Translations under genes and position numbers: made by a program
Notes under the pieces: generated by a model
The model's input: the letters and a program-made list of their open reading frames with translations, nothing else
What the model was told of the DNA's origin: nothing
The model's database searches: none
Source of the DNA: CAVUAT01 sp963739545
GTDB lineage: Bacteria > Actinomycetota > Thermoleophilia > Solirubrobacterales > 70-9
NCBI GenBank assembly: GCA_963739545.1
Contig: CAVUAT010000011.1
Span: forward strand, 62,001 to 126,000
DNA: 64,000 nt
Direction of reading: 5' to 3'
Shown: positions 35,325-44,474 of the stretch, piece after piece
Layout of the letters: each line of letters begins with the position of its first letter
How positions within the stretch are numbered: position 1 is the stretch's first letter

Positions 35325-36980
35325 ATGCGCCACATCGACAGGCGCATGGGGCTGCTCTTCTGCTTCTTCGTGCTCCTCTTCAGCGTCGCGCTCGCACGCG
35401 CCGCCTGGCTGCAGGGCATCCGCGGGGATGAGCTGCGCGCCGATGCGCGCACGCAGCAGGTCACCACGGTGACCGTGCCCGGTGAGCGCGGCCGGGTGCT
35501 GGACCGCAATGGCAAGGTGCTCGCGGTCACCGAGGACGCCTCGACGGTGATCGCCACGCCCTACCAGGTCAAGGACCCCGCGCGGACGGCTGAGCTGCTC
35601 GCGGACATCATCCCCGTGACGCGCTCAGACCTCGAGGAGAAGCTGAGCGCCGAGACCGGCTTCGAGTACCTCGCGCAGAAGATCGACCTCGACGAGGCCG
35701 ACGAGATCGACGAGCTGGGCATCCACGGCATCGACACGATCCCCGACAGCCGCCGCCTGTACCCGCAGGGCGAGCTCGCGTCGCAGGTGATCGGGGCGGT
35801 CGGCTCCGAGAACGAGGGGCTCACCGGGCTCGAGCAGGCCGAGGACGAGATCCTCGGCGGCGCCGACGGCGAGCAGGAGGTGATCCACGACGCGCGGGGC
35901 AACCCGATCCGCTTCGACACGGTGAAGGCGCCCAGCCTCGGCACCGACGTGCGCGTGACGATCGACGCCGCGATTCAGGACCGCGCCGAGGAGGCCCTCG
36001 ACGCAGTCACCCAGGCATACGATGCGAAGGGCGCTACCGCGATCGTGATGGACCCGCGAAGCGGCGAGCTCCTCGCGCTCGCGAACTCGCCGGGCTATGA
36101 CCCGAGCGACCTCGAGTCGGCGAGCGAGGAGTCGCTGATCAACCGCGCGACGGGCTTCACCTACGAGCCGGGATCCACGTTCAAGGCCTTCACCGTCGGC
36201 GCGGCGCTCGAGGAGGGCCTGGTCGCGCCCGGCACCAGCTTCTACCTCCCCTCGACGATCCAGGTCGCCGACCGAGAGATCGAGGAGTCCCATGCGCGAC
36301 CGCCGATGGACGCGACGGTGGCCGAGATCCTCGCCCAGTCCTCCAACGTCGGAGCCGTGACGATCGGGCTCGAGCTCGGGGCCGAGAAGTTCGACGCGTG
36401 GGTGCGGAAGCTCGGCTTCGGCGAGCCCACCGGCGTTCGCTACCCCGGCGAGGAGCAGGGGATCGTGCCCGCGCTCGAGGACTACTCCGGCTCGAGCATG
36501 GGCAACCTTCCGATCGGGCAGGGCCTCTCGGTCACCCCGCTGCAGATGGCGGCCGGCTACTCGGCCATCGCCAACGGGGGCGTGCTGCGAGAGCCGCGCC
36601 TGATCACCCAGATCGGGGATGAGACCGTGACGCCCGAGGGGGAGGAGACCCGCGTCTTCAGCCAGCGCACGGCGGCCCAGCTTCGCCAGATGCTCGAGGG
36701 CGTGCTCGAGGCGGGCGGCACCGCGTCAGCGGTCTCGGTCCCCGGCTACGAGCTCGCCGGCAAGACCGGAACCGCCGAGAAGGCGGAGGACGGCGGCTAC
36801 TCGGAGTCCCGCTACGTCGCCTCGTTCGTCGGCTTCGCCCCGGCCTCGAATCCTCAGCTTCTGGTCGCGGTGATGGTCGACGAGCCGACTTATGTGCACA
36901 CCGGCGGCGAGGTCGCGGCCCCTGTCTTCGGCGAGATCGCGGAGTTCGCGCTGCCCTACCTGGGCATCTCGCCGGGCTGA
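35325..36980 (+). CDS. ftsI: Penicillin-binding protein FtsI (septal transpeptidase)
   Basis: 551 aa. An N-terminal anchor (MGLLFCFFVLLFSVALARAAWLQ) precedes the pedestal domain (GERGRVLDRNGKVLAVTEDA) and the transpeptidase domain with SxxK in PGSTFKAFTVG, SxN in AQSSNVGAVT and KTGT in LAGKTGTAEK. It crosslinks septal peptidoglycan together with FtsW. Its last 25 bases overlap the convergent subtilase gene. No PASTA domain is present. Confidence 0.95.
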   Translation: MRHIDRRMGLLFCFFVLLFSVALARAAWLQGIRGDELRADARTQQVTTVTVPGERGRVLDRNGKVLAVTEDASTVIATPYQVKDPARTAELLADIIPVTRSDLEEKLSAETGFEYLAQKIDLDEADEIDELGIHGIDTIPDSRRLYPQGELASQVIGAVGSENEGLTGLEQAEDEILGGADGEQEVIHDARGNPIRFDTVKAPSLGTDVRVTIDAAIQDRAEEALDAVTQAYDAKGATAIVMDPRSGELLALANSPGYDPSDLESASEESLINRATGFTYEPGSTFKAFTVGAALEEGLVAPGTSFYLPSTIQVADREIEESHARPPMDATVAEILAQSSNVGAVTIGLELGAEKFDAWVRKLGFGEPTGVRYPGEEQGIVPALEDYSGSSMGNLPIGQGLSVTPLQMAAGYSAIANGGVLREPRLITQIGDETVTPEGEETRVFSQRTAAQLRQMLEGVLEAGGTASAVSVPGYELAGKTGTAEKAEDGGYSESRYVASFVGFAPASNPQLLVAVMVDEPTYVHTGGEVAAPVFGEIAEFALPYLGISPG

Positions 36981-39076
36981 GCGCGCCTAGGGCGCCTCTT
37001 CTTCTTCGACTTCTTGCAGCGCTTCTTCTTCTTGACCGCCGAGGTGGTGGCGCCGTCGCCCGCCTTCACGACCTTCTTCTTGCACTTCTTCTTCTTCTTC
37101 GGATCGGGGTCGGGCGGCGGAGGGCCAGGCGGGTCGGGCGGGTCGACGACCGGGGGACAGCTCGGCTCCGGAGCAGTGAGGGGCGCGCCGTACGCCAGCG
37201 AGCCGAAGGCGTTGAGCCGGCCGCCGCTCACCGTCTTGCACTGCAGCGAGCCGAGCGGCTCGACGCCGCCGAGCAGCGCGTTTCGCAGCTGCTCGACGTC
37301 GTAGCCGGGGTACTCGGCGACGAGCAGCGCCGCGGCGCCCGCGACCTGGGGGGCGGCCATCGAGGTTCCCTGTTTGACCCGGTAGGAGCCGGTCGCAGCC
37401 GTGTCGACGCACTCGACCTTGACCTCGTCGATGTGGACGCCGTCCGCGGTCCCGCTCGAGCCCGTCACCAGGCGGAAGCGGAAGTAGACGTTGGGGCTTC
37501 CGGTGACCTCGCGGAAGTCGAAGTCGAGGTTGCGCCGGGCGAAGGTCCCGGTGCCCGAGTACGGGTTCAGCGCGTAGAGCGGCATCCAGGTGCCGGTGTC
37601 GGGATCGGCGTCGGTCGTGTACTCAGCGCGCAGGGTGTCGCCCGAGCCGAGGTTGAAGCCGAGCGCCAGGTTCAGCCGGCAGCTGTCCTCGCCGGCGAGG
37701 CTGATCGGGGCGGCGGTGCGGATGAAGCTGTCCTCGTCGTCCTCGTAGTCGCCGCCGGGCGAGTCGCTCAGCGCCCGGGCGCCGAGCCGCGGCGCCTCGG
37801 TCGAGTTTGACCAGCTGTCGGCGGGGGTGCCGCCGATGACCCAATCGGCGAGGTCGCCGTCCTCGAAGTTGTCGAAGAAGAGCGGCGCCTGGAAAGCGGG
37901 CTCGGTGCTGAGGATGTTCGAGCCGGGGGCCGCCAGGTCGACGTCGTCGTTGCCGTAGTTCGAGAAGGAGGAGAGTCCGTCGCTCGGGTTGGTGGAGCCG
38001 ACGCAGAGCACGTTCGGAAGGGTGTAGGAGCAGGGGAAGCGCGGCGTCGCGTCGTTGTCGGTGCCCTCGTTGCCCGCTGCGACTACAAAGAGGACATCCG
38101 AGGCGTTCTGGTAGGCGATGCGCGACGCGTCGGTTGGCGCGTCGCTGCCGCCGCCCGTGTAGCTGCCGTTGACGATCTGCGCGCCCATCTCGTCGGCGTA
38201 GCCGATGGCGTCGATGATCGCGTTCTCATAGAGGAGGCCGTCAGCCGTGCCGGCCTTCAGCCCCATCAACGAGACATCCCAGCTGACGCCGGTGGCGCCG
38301 ACGCCGTTATCGCCCTTGGCGCCGATCGTCCCCGCGACGTGGGAGCCGTGCGAGTTCGCGTCGTCTGGCGTGCTGTCGCCGGCGTCGGGGCCGCCGCCGC
38401 CCTCCTCGACGAAGTCCCAGCCGTAGACGTCGTCCTTGCGGCCGTTGCCGTCGTCGTCGACGTCGTTGGTGGGTATTTCGTCGACGTTGTTCCAGAGGTT
38501 GCCGGCGAGGTCCTCGTGGGTCGGTGTGATGCCGGAGTCGATGACGCCGACGGTGACGCTCGGGTCGCCCGTCTGGAGGTCCCAGGCCTCGGGGGCATCA
38601 ATGTCGGCGTCGATCGCGCCGCCGGGGACCGTCGCCGGGGGCGGGAACAGGTTGGGGACGTCCTGGCCGAAGTTGTTGAGCCCCCAGAGGGACCCGCCCG
38701 CAAAGAAGGGGTCGTCGGGCTCGGCGTCGACCCGGTAGACGCGGTTCGGCTGCGCGAAGGTGACGTCGCCGATTCCCTCGAAACGGCTCTCGGCCGCGCC
38801 CACGCTCAGTCCGGCGGGGAGGTCGACGAGTGCGAGCCTGGGAACGATCGAGAAGCGGTCGATCACCTGGGCTCCCTGTGACTCGGCGATCTCGCTGCTC
38901 TCGGCGCTGCCCGTCCCCTTGTCGAAGCGGACGAGGAGCTGGCCGGCTACGAATTCGTCAGCGGGCTCCTGTGCCGAGGCAGGCGCAGCCCAGGCGACCG
39001 GTACGGTCGCGAGGACAGCCAGCGCTGCGATCACCCTTCTCACCCCTGGCACCACCGGGGACTGTGGAGTGTTCAT
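36956..39076 (-). CDS. Secreted subtilisin-like serine protease (S8) with lysine-rich tail
   Basis: About 706 aa from ATG 39076; GTG 39082 is two codons earlier. The signal peptide ends about ASA-QEP. An inhibitor I9-like propeptide is followed by the S8 catalytic domain with triad VGVIDSGI (Asp), NSHGSHVAGTIG (His) and QGTSMAAPQVAG (Ser). A roughly 150-residue beta-rich insert (FFDNFEDGDLADWVIGG and following, CBM-like in look) sits between the Asn region and the serine. After a proline-rich spacer the tail contains DPKKKKKCKKK and RCKKSKKKRR. It is inserted antisense between ftsI and murE, an unusual place for a secreted protease. Confidence 0.9.
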   Translation of the reverse strand: MNTPQSPVVPGVRRVIAALAVLATVPVAWAAPASAQEPADEFVAGQLLVRFDKGTGSAESSEIAESQGAQVIDRFSIVPRLALVDLPAGLSVGAAESRFEGIGDVTFAQPNRVYRVDAEPDDPFFAGGSLWGLNNFGQDVPNLFPPPATVPGGAIDADIDAPEAWDLQTGDPSVTVGVIDSGITPTHEDLAGNLWNNVDEIPTNDVDDDGNGRKDDVYGWDFVEEGGGGPDAGDSTPDDANSHGSHVAGTIGAKGDNGVGATGVSWDVSLMGLKAGTADGLLYENAIIDAIGYADEMGAQIVNGSYTGGGSDAPTDASRIAYQNASDVLFVVAAGNEGTDNDATPRFPCSYTLPNVLCVGSTNPSDGLSSFSNYGNDDVDLAAPGSNILSTEPAFQAPLFFDNFEDGDLADWVIGGTPADSWSNSTEAPRLGARALSDSPGGDYEDDEDSFIRTAAPISLAGEDSCRLNLALGFNLGSGDTLRAEYTTDADPDTGTWMPLYALNPYSGTGTFARRNLDFDFREVTGSPNVYFRFRLVTGSSGTADGVHIDEVKVECVDTAATGSYRVKQGTSMAAPQVAGAAALLVAEYPGYDVEQLRNALLGGVEPLGSLQCKTVSGGRLNAFGSLAYGAPLTAPEPSCPPVVDPPDPPGPPPPDPDPKKKKKCKKKVVKAGDGATTSAVKKKKRCKKSKKKRRPRRAQPGEMPR

Positions 39077-39136
39077 CTTCACCTGTCAACCCATCCATCG
39101 GGCGCTCGGAGCGCAGGCTTGAGCCGAGGGCGACCA

Positions 39137-39142
39137 TAGAAT
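39137..39142 (+). promoter_or_regulatory. -10 box TAGAAT for a leaderless murE transcript
   Basis: TAGAAT ends 7 nt before the murE ATG at 39150, so the start codon would be at or next to the transcription start. It gives murE and the genes after it their own promoter, downstream of the antisense protease. No clear -35 was identified. Confidence 0.55.
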
Positions 39143-39149
39143 CGCCTCG

Positions 39150-40658
39150 ATGGAGTTGCTTCGCCTTGTGCGTGCCTCAGGCGTCGACGCGGATCTACGC
39201 GGCGACGAGGCCGTCGATGTCACAGGTCTCGCCTACGACAGCCGCGCCGTGGGCGCGGGGACGCTCTTCTTCTGCGTGCGTGGGCAGAACAGCGATGGGC
39301 ACGATTTTGCGGCCGGCGCGGTCGAGGCGGGCGCGGCGGCGCTGGTCGTCGAGCGCCCCCTCGATCTGGGCGTGCCCGAGGTGCAGGTGGCCGACGCCCG
39401 CGCAGCGATGGCACCCCTGGCGGCGGCATTCAACGGCGACCCGACGGCAGAGCTGCAGGTCGTGGGCGTGACTGGCACGAACGGCAAGACCACCACCGCT
39501 TTTCTGACGCGCCAGCTGCTCGAGGCGGCCGGGCGGCGCTGCGGTCTGCTCGGCACCGTCCAGAGCGTGGTCGGGGGAGAGGTGGCCGAGCTCGAGCGCA
39601 CGACGCCCGAGGCGATCGACCTCCAGGCGATCTTCGCGCGCATGCTCGAAGCGGGCGACCGCGCCTGCGTGATGGAGGTCTCCTCGCACGCGCTTGTCCT
39701 GCACCGCGCCGACGCGATCCACTTCGACGTGAAGGCGTTCACCAACCTCACCCAGGACCACCTCGACTTCCACACCGACATGGAGGACTACTTCGAGGCC
39801 AAGCGGCTGCTGTTCACGGCCGAGGGCGGCTCGGCGACCCTGGTGCTCGAGGGCGGCGTCTCGGTGGTGAACCTCGACGACGAATACGGCCGCAGGCTCG
39901 CCGCCGACCTGCTCGCAACCCACCCGGAGGGCCTGGTCACCTTCTCGGCTTCCGGCGCCGAGGCCGACCTTTCGGCGAGCGGCGTCAGCTTCGACGCGAC
40001 CGGCTCGTGCTTTCACCTGAGTGGGCCCGACGGCGCCGAGATAGACGTGCGCACGCCGCTGCCCGGCGACTTCAACGTTGAGAACGCGCTGGCCGCGCTC
40101 GGCATCGCCCACGCTCTCGGCCTGGACGTCGCCCGCTCTGCCGAGGCGCTCGCGACGGCCGAGCAGGTGCCCGGCCGCTTCGAGCCGATCGACGAGGGCC
40201 AGCCCTTCGGAGTGCTCGTCGACTACGCGCATACGCCCGACTCCGTCGAGAACGTGCTCGAGGCCGCCCGCCGGCTGACCGAGGGGAAGCTGATCTCGGT
40301 GCTCGGCTGCGGCGGCGACCGCGACCGCGACAAGCGCCCGTTGATGGGGCGCGCCGCCGCCGAGCTCTCGGACCTCGCGGTGATCACATCCGACAACCCT
40401 CGCTCCGAGGACCCGGGCTCGATCGTCGAGCAGGTCGTCGCCGGGATCGATGACCGCTCGGGCGTCGTCGTCGAGGTCGATCGCCGCGCGGCGATCGCTC
40501 TGGCCCTCGCGCGCGCCGATAGCGGTGATGCGGTGGTGATCGCCGGCAAGGGGCACGAGCAGGGGCAGGAGTTCGAGGCGGGGCGGAAGATCCCCTTCGA
40601 CGACCGCGACGTCGCCCGCGAGGAGCTGCGACGGCTCGCGGCGGGCGCGGCGAGTTGA
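39150..40658 (+). CDS. murE: UDP-MurNAc-L-Ala-D-Glu:meso-DAP ligase MurE
   Basis: 502 aa. Domain 1 has DVTGLAYDSRAVGAGTLFFCVRG. The ATP loop is VTGTNGKTTTAFL, the Lys region AKRLLFT, and the C-terminal domain contains VDYAHTPDSVENVL and the diaminopimelate-type signature TSDNPRSEDP (D-N-P-R). It adds the third residue to the stem peptide in the cytoplasm; DNPR points to meso-diaminopimelate. Its stop overlaps the murF start (TTGA). Confidence 0.96.
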   Translation: MELLRLVRASGVDADLRGDEAVDVTGLAYDSRAVGAGTLFFCVRGQNSDGHDFAAGAVEAGAAALVVERPLDLGVPEVQVADARAAMAPLAAAFNGDPTAELQVVGVTGTNGKTTTAFLTRQLLEAAGRRCGLLGTVQSVVGGEVAELERTTPEAIDLQAIFARMLEAGDRACVMEVSSHALVLHRADAIHFDVKAFTNLTQDHLDFHTDMEDYFEAKRLLFTAEGGSATLVLEGGVSVVNLDDEYGRRLAADLLATHPEGLVTFSASGAEADLSASGVSFDATGSCFHLSGPDGAEIDVRTPLPGDFNVENALAALGIAHALGLDVARSAEALATAEQVPGRFEPIDEGQPFGVLVDYAHTPDSVENVLEAARRLTEGKLISVLGCGGDRDRDKRPLMGRAAAELSDLAVITSDNPRSEDPGSIVEQVVAGIDDRSGVVVEVDRRAAIALALARADSGDAVVIAGKGHEQGQEFEAGRKIPFDDRDVAREELRRLAAGAAS

Positions 40659-42019
40659 GCAAGCTGAGCGGCGACGCCGTCGCCAGCGCCACCGGCGCCG
40701 AGCTGCTCGCCACGGGCGCGGCGGGGGCGCCCAGGCGAGCCGTGATCGACTCCCAGCTGGTGGGGCCGGGAGACCTCTTCATCGGCCTGCCCGGCGAGCG
40801 CCTCGACGGCGGCCAGTTCGCGCTCGAAGCCGTCCGGTCGGGCGCCTGGGGCGTGGTCGCCGGTTCGCAGTGGGTGCGCGAGATCGTCGAGATGCGCGAT
40901 CGCGGGGCGCACGACTTCGAGTGCTGGGTGTTCGGCACGCCCGATCCGCTGGCGGCGCTCCAGGCGCTCGCCCGCCACTGGCGCCGCGAGCTCGGCTGCC
41001 CGGTCATCGGGATCACCGGCTCGACCGGCAAGACGTCGGTGAAGGACATCTGCCGCTCGCTGCTTCCCCTCGAGAACGTGCACGCGAGCCCCGAGAACTA
41101 CAACACCGAGATCGGGCTGCCGCTCTCGATCCTGGCGGCGCCCGAGGGGACCGAGGCGCTGGTGTTGGAGATGGGGATGCGCGGACGCGGCCAGATCGCC
41201 GAGCTCGCCGAGATCGCCGAGCCCGACGTCGGCGTGATCACCAACGTCGGGCCCGTCCATGTGGAGTTGCTCGGCAGCATCGAGGGCGTCGCCGAGACCA
41301 AGGCCGAGGTGATCGGAGGGTTGCGAGAGCGCGGCACCGCGGTCGTGCCCGCTGCCCCCGGGGCGCTCGAGCCCTTCCTCGGGGGTGCCCCGAGGATGCT
41401 TCGATTCGGTGACGGAGGAGACGTCTTTGCCCGCGGCGCCGAGGTCTCGGACGGCGGGACGACGGCCACGGTCGCCACCCCGGCCGGCGAGCAGGAGTTC
41501 CGCTTTCCGTTCACCGAGGCGCACAACCTCGAAAACGCGCTCGCGGCCATCGCTGCGGGCGTCGCGCTGGGACTGCCGCTCGACCAGATGGCCGCGAGGG
41601 CGCCGGGGATAGTGTTCTCCGCGCTACGTGGGGAGCTCGTCCGGCTGCGAGGGAACTCGATTCTGATCAACGATTGCTACAACGCGAACCCCGTTTCGAT
41701 GCGCGCGGCGCTCGACCACCTGGCCACGCTCGAGGTCAGCGGCCGGCGGGTGGCGGTGCTCGGCGAGATGCGCGAGCTCGGTCCAGACGCGGCGGCCCAC
41801 CACCGCGAGATCGGGGAGTACGCCCGCGCCGCCGGCGTCGAGCTGTTGATTGGGGTCGGCGAGCTCGCCCGCGAGTACGCGCCCGACACCGAGGTGTCCG
41901 ATGCCGCCGCGGCGGCCGACGCGCTCGACCGCGCGCTCGGCGAGGGCGACACGGTGCTGGTCAAGGGCTCGCGAGCCGTGGGGCTCGAGGCAGTCGCCGA
42001 GAGACTGGGTGACCGCTGA
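40655..42019 (+). CDS. murF: UDP-MurNAc-tripeptide:D-Ala-D-Ala ligase MurF
   Basis: 454 aa from TTG 40655, overlapping murE. Motifs: IDSQLVGPGDLFIGLPGERLDGGQF, ATP loop ITGSTGKTSVKD, EMGMRGRGQIAEL, and C-terminal INDCYNANPVSMRAALDHL. It adds D-Ala-D-Ala to finish the cytoplasmic pentapeptide precursor. It ends in a TGATG junction with mraY. Confidence 0.95.
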   Translation: MSKLSGDAVASATGAELLATGAAGAPRRAVIDSQLVGPGDLFIGLPGERLDGGQFALEAVRSGAWGVVAGSQWVREIVEMRDRGAHDFECWVFGTPDPLAALQALARHWRRELGCPVIGITGSTGKTSVKDICRSLLPLENVHASPENYNTEIGLPLSILAAPEGTEALVLEMGMRGRGQIAELAEIAEPDVGVITNVGPVHVELLGSIEGVAETKAEVIGGLRERGTAVVPAAPGALEPFLGGAPRMLRFGDGGDVFARGAEVSDGGTTATVATPAGEQEFRFPFTEAHNLENALAAIAAGVALGLPLDQMAARAPGIVFSALRGELVRLRGNSILINDCYNANPVSMRAALDHLATLEVSGRRVAVLGEMRELGPDAAAHHREIGEYARAAGVELLIGVGELAREYAPDTEVSDAAAAADALDRALGEGDTVLVKGSRAVGLEAVAERLGDR

Positions 42020-42993
42020 TGGGCGAGGTCCTGATCGCGGGGATGGCGGCGATGCTGCTCTGCATCTTCCTCGGGCCGAAGTTCATCGAGTACCTGCGCC
42101 TCAAGGAGTTCGGCCAGCACATTCGCGAGGACGGCCCCGAGGAGCACCACGAGAAGGCGGGCACCCCGACGATGGGCGGCCTGATCGTGTTCACCGCGAT
42201 CGCGATCCCGTTCCTGGTGCTCTCCGACCGGGACGTATCGAGCATCGCCGTCTTCGGGGTCGCGGTCGGCTGCGCGGCGCTCGGCTTCGCTGACGACATC
42301 ACCAAGCTCGCTAAGCGGCGCTCGCTCGGGCTCTCGGCTCGGTGGAAGATCTTCTTCCAGTTCCTGCTCGCCGTCGGTCTCTACTACGTCGCGCGGGAGG
42401 AGGTCGGCCTCGACTCGGTGATCGAGCTGCGCATCTCCGACGCCGAGATCGACATCCCCGACTGGACGTATCTGGTCCTCGTCTTCCTCGTGATCGCCGG
42501 CGCCAGCAATGCGGTGAACCTGACCGACGGCCTCGACGGCCTCGCGGCGGGATGCTGCGCGATCGTCCTGCTCGCCTACACGGCGATCACGTTCGTCACC
42601 AACGAGCAGGACAACCTGGCGCTGCTCTCGGCCTGCCTGGTGGGCGCCTGCGTCGGGTTCCTCTGGTTCAACGCCTTCCCGGCGTCGATCTTCATGGGGG
42701 ACACCGGCTCGCTCGGCCTCGGGGGTGCGATCGGCGCGCTCGCGGTGATGACCCAGACCGAGGTGCTGCTGATCATCATCGGCGGCATCTTCGTGATCGA
42801 GGCGCTCTCGGTCGCCCTCCAGGTGTTCACGTTCAAGGCCTTCCGCCGCCGCGTCCTGCTGATGGCCCCGGTGCACCACCACTTCGAGCTGCTCGCCTGG
42901 TCGGAGACGAAGATCATGCTGCGCTTCTGGATCATCGCCGCGGTGTGCTCGGGCATCGGATTCACCCTCTACCAGCAGTCGATCGGGCCGTAG
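42019..42993 (+). CDS. mraY: Phospho-MurNAc-pentapeptide translocase MraY
   Basis: 324 aa polytopic enzyme. Signatures: KAGTPTMGGLIVF, GFADDITKL (Mg-binding aspartates), NAVNLTDGLDGLAAG, FMGDTGSLGLGG and the histidine motif APVHHHFELLAWSETKIMLRFW. It transfers phospho-MurNAc-pentapeptide to undecaprenyl phosphate, giving lipid I. It begins with one base shared with the murF stop. Confidence 0.96.
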   Translation: MGEVLIAGMAAMLLCIFLGPKFIEYLRLKEFGQHIREDGPEEHHEKAGTPTMGGLIVFTAIAIPFLVLSDRDVSSIAVFGVAVGCAALGFADDITKLAKRRSLGLSARWKIFFQFLLAVGLYYVAREEVGLDSVIELRISDAEIDIPDWTYLVLVFLVIAGASNAVNLTDGLDGLAAGCCAIVLLAYTAITFVTNEQDNLALLSACLVGACVGFLWFNAFPASIFMGDTGSLGLGGAIGALAVMTQTEVLLIIIGGIFVIEALSVALQVFTFKAFRRRVLLMAPVHHHFELLAWSETKIMLRFWIIAAVCSGIGFTLYQQSIGP

Positions 42994-43010
42994 GAGCGCC
43001 CTGACGGCCG

Positions 43011-43024
43011 TGCCTGCGCAGGCA
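43011..43024. other. Perfect palindrome between mraY and murD
   Basis: TGCCTGCGCAGGCA is self-complementary and lies in the 63-bp mraY-murD gap. Flanking CCGT and ACGG could extend the stem past a bulge. No T-run follows, so termination is unlikely; it may be an RNA processing or transcription pause hairpin, or a protein site. Function is unknown. Confidence 0.4.
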
Positions 43025-43056
43025 GGGACGGGGGTGCGGGTAGCGAATCTCGTTAT

Positions 43057-44418
43057 GTGAACCGATTCGGCGATCCGCGGCCACGGCCTGCCCTGCCTGA
43101 GGGGCCGTTTCTCGTGGTCGGGCTGGCGCGATCCGGCGCGGCTGTCGCCCGCCTTCTGGCCGAGCGCGGGGAGCGGGTGATCGGGGTCGACTCCGGGCGG
43201 CCCGACGAGGCGGCAGGGCTGGGTTACTCAGGCGTCGAAGTCAGCCTGGACGTGGACGGAACGGAGCTTCTCGACGACGTACGCGCCGTGGTCAAGAGCC
43301 CCGGCGTGCCCCAGGACGTCCCGGTGCTCCGCGCGGCACGCGAGCGCGGCCTCGAGGTGACCGGCGAGCTCGAGCTCGCGTGGCGGCTGATCCCGAACCC
43401 CTTCTGCGCCGTCACGGGAACGAACGGCAAGACGACCACGGCCGAGCTGCTCGGGCACCTGCATCGCGTGGCCGGCGAGCCCGTTTCGGTCGCTGGCAAC
43501 GTCGGCACGCCGCTCGCGACCCTCGCATCGCAGAGCCTCGACCCCGAGGCGACTGTCGTCTGCGAGGCCTCCAGCTTCCAGCTCGAGGACACCTCCGCCT
43601 TCGCGCCCGAGTGCGCCGTGTTCCTGAACCTCGCCCCGGACCACCTCGACCGCCACGGGTCGCTCGAGAGCTATCGCGACGCCAAGCTCCGCGTCTTCGC
43701 CAACCAGGGGCCCGATGACGTCGCCGTCGTCAACGGCGACGAGCCGGCCCTGGCGGAGGGGGAGCTCGGCGGCGTGGCCCGCCGCGTCACCTTCTGCTCG
43801 CGCGGGGGGGCGGACGGCTGCGACATGACCTTCGAGCAGGGCGAGATCCGCTGGCGGGGCGAGGGCCTGCTCGCCGCGAACGACCTGCGGCTGCTCGGCG
43901 CCCACAACGTCGAGAACGCGATGGCGGCCGCTACGGCGGCAATCGCAACGGGCCTGCCGCGCGACGCGGTCGCGGAGGGCCTGGCCTCCTTCGACGGGGT
44001 CGCCCATCGCCTCGAGCGCGTGCGCGAGCACGAGGGCATCACCTGGGTCAACGACTCCAAGGCGACCAACGTCAGCGCCGCGCTGGCGGGCATCGAGGCC
44101 TTTGACGGCGGCCTGCACCTGATCCTCGGCGGCTCGCTGAAGGGCGAGAGCTTCGCCGGGCTCGCCGATGCCGTTGCGGCGCGCGCACGCTCGGTTCACC
44201 TGATCGGCGAGGCCGCCGGCGAGATCGCCGAGGCGCTCGCGGGTGCGGGCGTCGAGGTCAGCAACGACGTGACGCTCGAGCGGGCGGTCGCCTCGGCCGC
44301 GGCCGCGGCGTCGCCGGGCGAGGTGGTGCTGCTCTCGCCCGCCGCCGCCAGCTTCGACCAGTTCCGCGACTTCGAGCACCGGGGCGATTCGTTCCGCGAG
44401 CTAGTGGAGGCCCTGTGA
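43057..44418 (+). CDS. murD: UDP-MurNAc-L-Ala:D-Glu ligase MurD
   Basis: 453 aa from GTG 43057. N-terminal nucleotide fold FLVVGLARSGAAVARLLAERGERVIGVDSG, ATP loop VTGTNGKTTTAELLGHLHR, AAFLNLAPDHLDRHGS-type region and C-terminal WVNDSKATNVSAALAGIEAF and ILGGSLKGESF. It adds D-glutamate to UDP-MurNAc-L-Ala. The stop begins the hairpin repeat cassette that runs to the ftsW start. Confidence 0.95.
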   Translation: MNRFGDPRPRPALPEGPFLVVGLARSGAAVARLLAERGERVIGVDSGRPDEAAGLGYSGVEVSLDVDGTELLDDVRAVVKSPGVPQDVPVLRAARERGLEVTGELELAWRLIPNPFCAVTGTNGKTTTAELLGHLHRVAGEPVSVAGNVGTPLATLASQSLDPEATVVCEASSFQLEDTSAFAPECAVFLNLAPDHLDRHGSLESYRDAKLRVFANQGPDDVAVVNGDEPALAEGELGGVARRVTFCSRGGADGCDMTFEQGEIRWRGEGLLAANDLRLLGAHNVENAMAAATAAIATGLPRDAVAEGLASFDGVAHRLERVREHEGITWVNDSKATNVSAALAGIEAFDGGLHLILGGSLKGESFAGLADAVAARARSVHLIGEAAGEIAEALAGAGVEVSNDVTLERAVASAAAAASPGEVVLLSPAAASFDQFRDFEHRGDSFRELVEAL

Positions 44419-44474
44419 GACCCCACCGGGGTCCTCATCAGCTACCTCGGTCCCGTCGGGAGGCTCCGCGATGA
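44416..44474 (+). repeat. Stop-to-start hairpin cassette, copy A (murD/ftsW)
   Basis: From the murD TGA to ftsW ATGAG. After TGA comes the hairpin GACCCC-ACC-GGGGTC (44419-44433), then CTCATCAGC, a second short hairpin TCCCG-T-CGGGA (44451-44461) and GGGAGG (44458-44463) placed 7 nt before ATG 44471. The second hairpin would hide part of the ribosome site. The first 23 bases (TGAGACCCC through CCTCAT) are identical in the three copies at 54304-54476. Confidence 0.78.

Noticed and set aside
43011..43024. Intrinsic terminator between mraY and murD
   Set aside because: The palindrome is perfect but there is no T-tract and murD must be co-expressed.
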